A stretch of DNA of 64,000 nucleotides from Heliocidaris tuberculata. Its lineage: Eukaryota; Echinodermata; Echinoidea; Camarodonta; Echinometridae. This document shows positions 38,101 to 50,500 of the stretch, in pieces (the stretch's first letter is position 1; each line of letters opens with the position of its first letter). The stretch is taken from NCBI GenBank assembly GCA_025618425.1, contig CM046842.1:23530792-23594791 (forward strand), given 5' to 3'. The translations under genes were made by a program, and so were the position numbers. The notes under the pieces are model-generated. The model made no database searches, was not told the DNA's origin, and saw nothing but the letters and a program-made list of their open reading frames with translations.

Positions 38101-41100
38101 ATACCATAAATTAGACAATCAACATTCAGCTATCAATCACTTAATCAACAATGTATCAGTCAAGCAATCGGTCAATCAATTAATCAATCAATGAATATTT
38201 TGGAGTGGAGACCAATGCATATGAATTGTCAAGATATGCACCAGCACACCGATGAAGAGAGAGAGAGAGAGAGGGGGGGGGGGGAGAGCATAATGTCCTC
38301 TTGACCCCTGACCCTTATCCCATCCACACAACAACCTGTCCCTCCCCATCTGCTTCTTCATCTAGGTGAGCCTTTGTGTTTTTATTATTTAAGTTAGTTA
38401 CTTAACGTATACTATGTGTAAAATAAAATAAAAAAATACTAAAAACAAAACAAAAAACAACGATGAGATTTCTGAGTCATGTACATAATTATAATGTTTT
38501 TTAATTGGGAACATGCTATTTACAAGCTCCGCTTCTCTGCTAGTTCCCTTTCGTTACCTTTTCGATTATTATTATCAAGAAACAATTGAAATGTGTTTAA
38601 ACCTCTCTCTGTTATAACATTTATTTTAGAAAACAATATGCAAAACCAAGTCCATATGCGTTATGTTTGAATGATGAGTTTCTTCTACAGTGTAAATACT
38701 TTATATGTTTTATGAACTGGTATCGAAAAATAAATGAATCTTGAATCTTGAAACAAAGTGCTACCCAATCTCACCTCCCCTGCAACATGTACCATCACCC
38801 CATCCTGACTCCCATGAACACACCACTGAGTCTACCAGGGAAAGTTACAATGCTACAATAATAAATGCAATTCCTGTTCACTCATGCATAAAATTTTGAT
38901 TTGATAAACCATAAAATTCACTCAGCAAACCCAAACTGATCGCAACTGATCATGAATTTATCATATCACCCTCAATTTTGTAAGCTCCAAAGGACTCACC
39001 TCTCACAAATTGGAAGGCTAATTCCTGCGCAACCTAATTTTCATACCCTTTACAAAAGTGACCAGTGCTCACGCAAGCATGAATTATTTTCGGACTTTTT
39101 GGTGTCATATGAAGGTTGAGTCCATGAGCTATCCATACATATAAATCTTTTCCCCCAGAATCATATATTTTTTGTTTGGCAGCCATTTCAAAAGTGTAAA
39201 GTTTTTTTGAGACGCACGGTATACATATTACTTGAATAATTTGCAACATGTGAAGAAAAAAAAAAGAAGACTAGAACTATAATATAAACGTTATTTTGAA
39301 CGTGTTAATACTTCCTTACTCTTGTATTTCCACGATTTAGAAGTATAGTATTGTATAACCTTGGAAAATGTTCTTCAAAGCTTTCAGACAGTAAATTTGT
39401 TTGGGAGCTTTAAACCCTACAATCCACAAATGCCACTTATCTTATTTGGTTGAGGTTTACATTGCCTTTCATCTTTGCTGTTAAACTTTTTTTCTATTTT
39501 TCTTTTGTTTTGATATGGTTCTTGAACTGCGATATTTTTAAAATTCTTAACTGGAATTTCTTTTTGAGCGGAAAATAGTTCTCACGCACTGTAAAATTTT
39601 TGCAATCATTTATGACATTAGTTTTATTCGTCTGGGAATTAATCTAGATTCAGATTCAGAAAAGCAAGCCGGAAAAGTTTCAAACAACGAGATCATCGCA
39701 GATGTACACTCTAATAATCATGATAAAACTAGGTCTCATCGAAAGCTTGTTCCGCAGGTATGGACATTCTATAAAGCAATGAATACATATTATTAAAAAT
39801 CATTTTGACCTAAGAAGACAAAATATCAGGAAAATATGACAATAAAATGTATCTAAATGAGTTACGTCCTGCTTTTGCAAAGGAAAAAAATATGATCCCA
39901 GTGCTCTAGTTCCCTTTCAGTCTTGATAAGGTATTTTTTCTCAATTTCCTAACTTTTAATTCGTACTTTTAAAAATTAAAGCTTCAAATTGTATAGTTTC
40001 CTATAAATTTATACTTACATGCACATGCAGCCTCTTGAGTTTCAAAGTTAATCTTGAGTTCTGGCAATATTTTTGAAAGAGATTAGTATTAAATGAACAA
40101 ATATAGATAAGAAAATAAAGCTAGACGTCCAAACGATGTGTGCTGGTGAAGTAAAAGAAGCAAGAATGGTTTTCTTTATTGTATGTACATTGCACTTGCA
40201 CAAACAACGTATTCACTGTATGAAAAAATAATAAAGGAATAAAGTCACTTTAAGCTACTTTCTGCAAAACGCAGTTCCATTGCAAGAGCTTTAAGGGATT
40301 CGGTAACTTTGTGGAGGCTTGATTTAATAAATTGTTGAATTTTGATATCTGTCTTGTATAACGATGTTCAGAAGGATAGATTTATTGTATGTATCTTCTT
40401 TATAGGTATGAACAATTTGGCATCTGTGGAAATAAAATTGAATTGAAAATTGAATTGATTGAATATATTGAATATATTAATTAGACAAAAAGGCACTGTG
40501 TATTGTATCAACATAGCAATCTGTGTTTTTTTCCAAACTAGGATTCGTTTCTCACAGATTCAGAAGAGGAATCGGACGAAGAAGGTACAAAGTTTGTTAT
40601 TTTTTTAAAAAATATATTTCTCTCCCCCCCCCCCCCTCTCATTTCTAATTTGCCGCCCATTTCGTTCAACCTTTTCAGTATTTCGTGGTAAACAACTGCA
40701 ACTGTGGCAATAATGGGCATAATGCTGCAGGGCCAATGATTAAACTGTCTAATATGATAGGTGGTTCTAACTTTTAATAATGGCATTTGTTAAACATATG
40801 GCCCGTGTTGTCCAAGGCGGCGACAAAGTTCCTTGGAGGTAAAGGGAAGTTTTAGTACTAGTATACATGGTATCGATGAATAAAATATTTTGACCTCCCT
40901 CAGTGTTTTTAGTTAACATGTGCACGAATATCTGAATCTCTTCAGTAGCAATAAACCATGAAAAACATTGTTCTTTGAATTTTCTCATTATTTTGAAATA
41001 TCTTTCGAGATATACTCACATACGAAAAAAATGACAACTTCAAGAACATTTGTTTAATGGTATATGCTTGCGTATAGTTCCTTGCACGCGAGTCTCATAA

Positions 41101-44100
41101 TCTGCCCTAGTTTTCTATTTTTCATTATGTTCAGGAAGATTTGGTTAAATTATTCGGAAACCAAACATTCAGAGTAGCAACTTGACATTTTCTTTCCCCC
41201 CCCCAAAAAAAAAAAAATAATAAAATGACCAATCCTGAACTTTATCACTTACACAATCCAACCTTCAGGTCCCGATGTAGGAAGTCGGCTGATTCGACCC
41301 TCAATGGGAGGTTATATTCGTCTACCACGCTACGGTGTCAGTCTCTTCATACCTGTCTGGGCTCTGCAACAGGATTGTAGGATTACCCTTAAGGTAAGGA
41401 GTAGTTAGTATTCCCTCAAAGGAGGGGGTAGGAAGTTCCCCAACCATTTTAGACTTTTCTGGTACCAAAAATTGATCATAAGTTATGAGTTTGCTGTAAC
41501 ACTGTAGGTTAGTCCTGAAAAGGACCGTTTGGTATCTTTCTTGTGAATTTGTAGTTCTAAAAAGAACTACAAATTCACAAGAAAGAGAGTTCTTTTTAGA
41601 ACTACAAATTCACAAGAAAGATACCAAACAGTCCTTTTCAGGACTAACCTACATGGTCTTACCGCAAACTCATAACCTAAATCTTCCCACCATGGAAACC
41701 TTCAGAGAACAAAAACTGATCATAATTCAGTATACATTAATTTTGATCGCAGTTCTTTTGGCATGTTTGGTAAGATGACGCCACTAGGAGGCATATTGCA
41801 AGTAGGGTGTGGCGCCCTTGTGACAAATACAAATAACACACTTACGCTATGTGATGGAGAAATTTGGATGACGTACGGTCAGGGGCGTAGCGGGGTCAAT
41901 GTATTGAGAACCATCGGAATCGGGAAGGGAGGGGCGAAGGGGCAGGAATACCGATCTTAGTAGATGGATAAATTGCGCATTACCAAAGCCACCAAACAGC
42001 CGGAGTGTGTGAGAGGACGTCTAATAATTTTAGTTCTCTCTTTTGTTCATTATTTTTTGCTATGCAGTTGGGAGGGCACACCCCCACCCCACCACATACC
42101 GATGCCAATTAGGCGGGTTTAACTATATCAACAACTAACATGACCAAGGGAATACTAACGTTTATGATTTTGATAACACGAGTCCACTCACTTTCCATTC
42201 GCAAGAGAAAAACATTTCAGACGTTGAAAACGCACAACCATCCTCCTCCTACTCCCTTCCCTCATTTTCAGAGCTTCTTCTTCTTTTCTTACTTGTTTTT
42301 ACTTTTACTTTTCGTCTTTTTCTTCTCCTACTTCTTCTTCTTCTTCTTCTTTTTCCTTTTCTTTTCTTTTTCTCTTTCTTTTTCTACTTTTTCTTCTTCT
42401 TCTTTCTTGCTCACACCCGCCTCCTTAGAAGTACTGTTAAAAACATTCCTTCTTAAGCTCTTTAAAAAAAAATTATTATTATTATTATTATTGATGTGCT
42501 CCTTTCAATTTCATTTCTTCTCTTTCATTTTCTCTCATCCCCTTTCCTTCAACAATCTCTTTCGTTCCTGATTATTCTTTTCTATACTTTCAGGTAATCT
42601 AGCTGCAATTTTGTAAGACAGTAATAGCCCTGTATCTCAACTTTGACTTCTCGTTTCTTAACCACACGTAACAGGAATAATTAAGAATTGTATATAATAT
42701 CTTTGGTATATAATGCTTATAATTCTGCACATCCTGCTCCTCAATAGTTACCATATTCCCTCAGATTCTTCCACAACCGGCAAGTTTTCTTTTAACTGAA
42801 GATGAAGCTGTCATCTCCCCTGGTGTAATATGTGAGCCTTCAGGGACCAGATTTAAGACGCCGTTGAAATTGGTACTCCCTCATTGTGCAGTGTTAACAG
42901 ACCCCGCCAAGGCCAAAGTCACCATGCATTTCACACACGGTGATAAAAAAGGTAGTTATGATACCTTAATCGGAGGTGTGCAACAGGGAAAACGTGTGTG
43001 AAAAAAAGTGTGACAGAGTTTGGGAACATTATGAATGTTGAATATGAACACAGTGTAAATACAATAATAACACAATGTGTAAACCATAAAGAACAAAGTG
43101 TGAACAAAGAGTGGATATAGTATCAAATTGGTGTGAACACCATGAAAACAGTGTTTACAATGAGTACACATTGTAAAAACGACAGCACAGTGTGCAAATA
43201 AAAATGAGAACACACTGTGTGAACAAAGAGAAAACTGTGTGAACAAAGAGAACACAATGTGAAAACGTTGTGAACACAGCGAAAAAACGAACACAATATG
43301 AATATGATGTAAAAAGAATGTTTCATACATTTGTGAACATAGTTTGCACACAGTGTCATCACATTGTGAACAGTGTTTTCGCGGTGTAAACACAATGCGA
43401 ACTCTATGATGTGAGTATAGTATGTGCGCATTTTTTAAATCAAATACCTGGTCATTTTGGTAAGTGGTCCTAGTAATATTATTATCTCTGTGACAACACT
43501 GTATTATACAGTATTACAAAGTGAGTAAAAAAGTGTGGAACCAGGGTGAACATACATGCATCACATTTTGAACACTGTGGAACTGTGGGATATAGGCCTA
43601 CTGTGGTGTGTATACTTTGGAATTTTTTTTTCACAGAAGACAAACATTTCACTTTTCGTCTCACTTACCGATAATTGCGCAATCAATGTGAACTATGAAC
43701 ACGCTTAAAACACTGAATTCAAAACATTGTGAGTTGGTCTAGCGGTAAATATGTCCGCGGTACGGTCAGATCCCCTGTCTTCGTCTTCAAATGGACTCTT
43801 TCGGACCCCGGTTCGAAACCGAGTCATGTATTTCGGATGGTCCGGATGGCGACGACGCTAAAGATCGGTCCCCATCATATTTGATTGATACACGTCTGTA
43901 AAAATCTAACTTAACACACCCACGTCAATGCTGCCATATGTTCTTACCTTAGTAAATTATATTTATCTCATTTGCTCTTGCAGTATCGAAGGAGGAGTTA
44001 TATTCAACAGGGACGCCTCGGTGCGTTGTAAGAGAAGACATTCTCGAGGTCTATTTCGATCATTTCTCAATCTGTGAGATGTTTATGGTCATATCTGACT

Positions 44101-44567
44101 ACTTCCTCGGTAAACGTGTCGCCTCAACGCCCTACCTACCGAAGTCTATGAGTCGGCTCCAACCTCAATACTGCCATCTACGTTTGTTCAATGATACTCC
44201 TGGCCTTGAAAATGTAATTAATTTGATACTCTTATAAAGATATACTTATCTGTTCAGCTGCACTGTTAGCAGGGATAGAGTCGCCTTTGAAATTAAGCCC
44301 TTGAAATTGAGTGAGACCAGGGGAGCGTTTCATCAAGCATTTTGTCAGTGATTTTTACTGACAAATTTGCTCTCAGCCAATCAGATGCAAGGATTTCAGT
44401 AGCTTATAACACTTGTCGGATAAAATATCCGACAAATCCTTTCATGAAACGCTCCCCGGCACGCTCTATCTGAATCATTTGGCTGTCGAAACATGTACAC
44501 AAAACAGCCATTCCACTGACACTGGACACCCCTGAAATACAGAAGAAGAAGAAGGAAAACAAAAACA

Positions 44568-44598
<31 letters not shown>

Positions 44599-47443
44599 CA
44601 AAAAAACCAACCACATTCCCACAAACAAAGCGATCATAGCAACCCTAAGGGTGGAAGATACGAATGAAGGTTTTGATACCCGTATTCGGGCGACCAGAAA
44701 GTGCTACTCGTGTGTCAAAGAAAATTGCTTCTCGAACACTGTAAAAAATATTCTGTTGTGCGCCTTTCAGACTTCAAGTCATGCATAGCCTAGGTTAATA
44801 CAGACATTTCTTACAAGTATGTTTTACAAAATTTGTCGACAAATTTTCATATTTACCAGCTGTTGCAAACTGATGCATTTGAAATTAATGTGTTCCATGA
44901 TGTAGAAGGGGATGGGTTAAAATCACGATTCCTCAATCTGTTTGCTTTCCTTGGTGGTGCCTGCCCATTATCATCAGCTGATCGAAGTCGAGGAAGACAA
45001 GCTCGAATACCGTAAGATGGCTCCAACAAAGACCTTTTACGTGCTGTGGGAGAAAGGCGAACTCAAGATCCGATGTGACGCCGAGAGCGGTCACGTGACC
45101 GAAAAGGAAAGGGTAAACGAACGAATTCCCCCGATAGGCCATTTTCGTAATCCATTCAAATAGACCTGTTTTATGCATACTTGCCCGAAATAGGTGAATG
45201 TAATAGTTATAACTAGGCAAATGTGTATAAATTTGAATACATTCCAAAAATGGCCAATTCCAAAAGCACATTTCGATTGCCGGGGTGATGGTAGTGTAAA
45301 TACAAAGAGAGGGGGGGAAAGAGGGGGGGGGGGGGGGTTGCAGAAAGTTATGTATATTATGAATACATTCTATCCACTAAGACATCCATAAGAATATCTA
45401 AAGATTTTGTATTCGCTTGACTTATTTTCTCATTTGATACCTATATCTATAATCATTATAAATATTATTTTTTGTAATCATCAAATCCTTCATATCATGT
45501 AATTATAGGATTTGCTTTTAAAACTTCAAGCTTAAAGGCGAATGAAACCCAAAATTGTATGCACTTTAACAGAAGCAGAAAAATCTTAGAAGCATATCAC
45601 TGAAAGTTTGAGGAAAAACGGATAAAGAATTTAAAAAAAAAAGTTGTGAAGATAAACAAAAATAAAATCGCTAAATGAAATTGGCAACATATACCAATTA
45701 CGCTAAAGAGATGATATGACGTTTTTGTGTTCTCTCTGTATAGGTAATAAATAAGAAAATTATCAGATTTATTTCAGCTCTTAAACAAAGAAATCTGAAT
45801 TATCAACATTGTGTTGGAAATATATTGTGAAGAATAAATTCATGAACACCACCTATAATACAGAAAGAAAATTTTCTAAGATATATTCAAGGAAAGTGGA
45901 TTTTTACAACATCATTTGCATAAGGCAATTGGAAAGGATAGCACATTTACATCACAACATCTCATTAGCATAATGAGGACATTGTCAATTTCAAATCTCC
46001 ATTCATTTAGCGATTTTAGGATTTCAAATGTTTTGGTTTTTTTTTATTAGTTTTCCGTTTTTCCTCAACCTTTCACTGATATGCTTCTTTTATTTTTCTG
46101 CTTCTATTAAAATGCATTTATTTGGGGGGTTTCATTCAGCGCGTTGTTTGTTAATCATATTGCAATGTTTGTATATTGGTTTCATTGGGCTTTAGATCGT
46201 AACAGTCAACTATGAACTTTTTTTTAAGCCTTCATCTTAATACGCACCGACAAAAGAATGGCACCGTGATAAAGTTTAAGTCTCAGATCTGTTTATTTGT
46301 TTGTTATTGTTTTGATTCTATTTCTGCAAATGAAGACTGTGTCTCTAGAAGACATCTATCGATTGGAGCGAAACGTTATCAATTTCTTGATAAAAGCGAT
46401 CGGTGACGCCGAAGTATATCTCAAGTTCGACTATCATCCTCATTGTGACGAAGGGCATGCCTTCAACGCCAAATTCTCGGGTACGTAATATTAGGGAGCT
46501 TACGAAAGGGGACGGGAGAGCAACAGGACGGGAGAGTCTTGTTTTTCAATCAAGTTACCAAAAAGTGACGGCGACGCACTGCAGTGTTCACGCCCTCAAT
46601 CGTCAGTTATACAACAACAACAATACGGCTTCCCGTCCCCACTTTAGACCGGACGCTATTTCGTCCGAGAACCGTCCTGAAATCACACAGGGCGGAGGGA
46701 TACTCCGAGTCGCGCATGCGCACACCGATTTTTCGCTCGACTCCCCGTCTTCAAAGGCTCCCGTCCTGAAATCGTAAGCTCGTTTTAGGGTCCTTGGGGA
46801 CAGGAAGCGATTGTGGGAGTGAACACTGCAGTGCGTCGCCGTCTACTTTTTCGTAACTTGATAGAAAAACAAGACGGGCGAGTGCGAGGACCGTCACGGT
46901 CGGTCAACTCTACCCCTTCCCGTTACTCTCCCGTCCCGTTTTGTAACCTCCATATTAAATCCTCCGGGGTTTATGTAGACAAGGGTTTAAAGCGGAAATC
47001 CACTCCATATCAGATTGGTTTTAAAGAGAAGGTTGAGTTCTGGTGAAAGTGAAAAATAATTTGTAAGCTTTCTCATTCTTTCAACAAAAGTGGGTCAGTT
47101 TGAGTAGGTAAAAATGTCACCTAAAATAGGTTTGCTCTTAAAATGCCCTCACATTCGAAATATAACAATGAAGTTGAAAAGTTTAGACCAAACGTTCATG
47201 TCACATGGTTGTGTATAGTCCCATAACCACATTTCTGTGTTCAGTGATTATTATCAGAGAGACTGGGTCAAGTTCTTATCAATTTGATTATTCCACGTGT
47301 ACATCAATTCTTATAATTATTTACCTGATCAATCGTTCCAGATTGCTTTCAGACAGTCTCTTTCACAAGGTAATCGCATGACCAGAACTTAAGTTTATAT
47401 TTAATAACAAGCAGAAACAACGAAAGAAACAGATCAGTGATAA

Positions 47444-47505
<62 letters not shown>

Positions 47506-47513
47506 TATTATTA

Positions 47514-47566
<53 letters not shown>

Positions 47567-50500
47567 ATTAATTATTCGGCGTCACCTGTACCTGGGAGGG
47601 AAAAGCGAACTGAATCACTGTAACCCTCAGGTCTCTCCTCCCGATATAACTGATTGGGATGTGCAGATGTACCACTACACCAGGGTTTCCCCCTACTCTT
47701 CATCGAATAGTGCAGTGGGTTCTTAACGTGGTGACTCTCCCTTTACACGGGGCCTCCATTTAACATCCTATCCGAGGGACGGAGTGTTTTCCACTGTTAC
47801 ATAGCCTGCGTCTATGAAACGGGGGGGGGGGGGGGGCACGTTAACACACAACGCAGTCTTCAGTCATCCGCCTGGGGTGGATTCGAACCTATGATCTTTG
47901 GTTCGACAGGCAGACGCTTTACCGACTGATGATGTTTACGGTTCACCATGTGTGTAAGTCCTGAAAAGCACTGTTGGGTTGGAGAAGTATAGTAGAGGAA
48001 GGAGAGAAAAGAGGATATAAAAGAGCTGCGAGAAGGAGAATAGGAGGGCAATTCTAATGGTAGTTAAAGGTAATTGAAAAACCAGTATTTTTGTTAATAA
48101 ATTTCACAAGTTGTAATTCCGTTACCGATGACTTACCTATGAAAAAGAGTAAATACAACATACCCGTCATGTTACATTCAAATCTATTCCTATCACAATT
48201 AAGCTGAATAAACAAAAAGCTGAATCAAACATAAATCTTGAATAATTGGCTTGTAAATTTCAGAGGATATTGCATGGAAATAAGAGATTTGAAAAGGTCA
48301 CCATTTTCTGGTAATTCCGTTACCAAGCTATATATACCACAATATAAGTAATTCAAGTGGACAATTTGGGGGTATGGAAGAGTTCAGATGAAAGAGTGAT
48401 GATATCTGCAGATTATTTAATACTGAGAAGGTAATCAAAGTGTAAAATTAGTGCACATACTCAAAAATGTGCGCCAAAAATCTCTCATTTGTAATTCCGT
48501 TACCATGGTTACCGTGGAATTGCCCAGGAGTACAGAGATTCTTTCTTGAAAGAAGACGGACAGTCAAGCTGCCGGGAACGTCGAGCACCTTCTCCTTTCA
48601 TCTGGTTTACTAGTCCTTTTCAGGACTTCACCTTTTCAAGAAAGGGTCTCTGTACTCCTACCCCCCCCCCTCTCTCTCTCTCTCTCTCTCGCTCTTTTAT
48701 ATTTCCTTTTCTCCCTTTGCTCCACTATCCTTGTCCAACCCAAACAGCCTTTTTCAGGACTTACAAACATGGTGAACCGTAAACATCATCAACATCAACG
48801 TTATCTATTCCACCATGCAAACATCAACATTCAAAGAACATCAGATCAGCGATAGTTTGAAGAAAAATTTGATGAAAATGAGAAAAGTGTGAAATTTTAA
48901 AGTAGTGACAGATCAAACACAAATTGGTGAAGTACCTTTCAAGCACCTCGTCGCTTTCTTGGATGTTGCTGGAATAGGAATAGAAATGTATGAAGGAATA
49001 GACATACGTTATTAAGGGTTTGTTGGGGGGGGGGGGGACATACTTGTATATAATAGTTATGTCAAAATCGAATAATAATGAAATATTTTCTTTAGCATGT
49101 TTAGAGAAGTCATTAATCGGAGAATCTTCTTCTTGTTTCCCCTTTTCGCAGATGGTGCTATAACCACTCACTTGTAAGTATTAAAATGCACACGGGGAAA
49201 CTGAAAGTCCCCTATCTACATGATTTATGTTAACTGCAAAGTAGCATTGATTCCAAAATAACCTTGTTCATTTATTTCAGTGCTTACGTAATCCACTCAT
49301 ACCAAGTGCGATCTTTGGTGAAGAACAGCCCGGTCAGTAGCATACATTTGGGGATAAAACTGCAGTAGTTTCTAGGACAGAATAATAATACTTTTATCTA
49401 CCAGGGGGGACTGCCCATGAGGAGTTTGGGGAGTTTCCCCCCACGGGCCGGTCGATCTTTTACTTTAACAGGACCGGTCAACAACTAAAAGAGCCGGTCG
49501 TTCAACCCCTCCCCCCCCCCCCGAATTTCAGTCCCATTCCATCCCTACCTTTATAACTTAAGCCTGGCTCAAATGAGGCGTCATTGGTTATTGCTCACGT
49601 GATAGGACCGTCTCAGTGACTTGTAAGCCTTTTGTGCGTCATGAAAGTTTTATACCGTTTAAAAAGTGATTGAAAAATGAAAAGTGCAAACAATATTTAT
49701 AATAACTGGCGCATGCATGCGTTAATTGCCTTCACAGGCTCGATTAGCACAGGTACTAGCGCAATCAGAATGACACCTCGTGAGCTAGGCCTTTTTTTCT
49801 TTCGGTCGAACCGACTCCACAGCCTCCAAACCAAACGATTCTTTGTCATCTGTGTATATATAATTTTTTTTCGGTCTGGGCCCTGTTTCATAAAGCTTGT
49901 TATCAATAACAAGTTGCAATAACTGTTATAAGCTAGTGAAATCCTTGCATCTGATTGGCTGAGAGCAAATATGTCTTAGAAATGTGACAGGTGTTACTAA
50001 TAACAAGTTTGATGAAACAGTGCCCTGGTGTCAGTTTCGTTGGTGTGAATGAGGTATATTAGGCATATTTTCTCCAGTACTTCGTACAGAGTGACTTATG
50101 TATTTTCAGGCAACGGCATTTGAAGTCAAGTGCAATGGAACCGGAAGCCTCCTTGTCGTCTCAAGAAACATCGACGTCTTCGGAAAGCAAGAATGGGGCA
50201 AATACTGGATCAGAGTAAGTAAAAATATGCCCTATACTGCATAAATGTTGTCGTCGACATTTTCAGTCCCGAGTGCAAGGCCAGAAGAAGAAAAAAAAAT
50301 TAAATGAGGTTCATAATTTCAAACATAAAAAAAGGTTCTATTATTTTCATATAAAATAAAATTGTGCAACTTCAGAAAAACGACATGAAACCGTTCTTAT
50401 ACTCTTTCCTAGAATCCACCATGATTTTTCATTTGAATAAAGAGTTATTACTGTTTTCTCCTACTTATTAAGGCCACCAGCTATCCCAACAAGGTTAGAC

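Noticed and set aside
42140..42571. 143-codon open frame
   Set aside because: Produced by a TTC/CTT tract; Phe/Ser/Leu only, inside intron 11 of the tetraspan gene.
42956..43431. Two long minus-strand open frames
   Set aside because: They are translations of the GTGAACA minisatellite, with repeated Cys-Ser-His-Thr words.
43728..43825. tRNA gene
   Set aside because: A and B boxes are present but no acceptor stem or normal spacing; better explained as a SINE.
50267..50308. Possible 42-nt exon (SRVQGQKKKKKLNE) between exons 18 and 19
   Set aside because: Length 3n does not repair the frame, the preceding intron would be only 52 nt, and the alternative splice sites at 50219/50481 solve the join.
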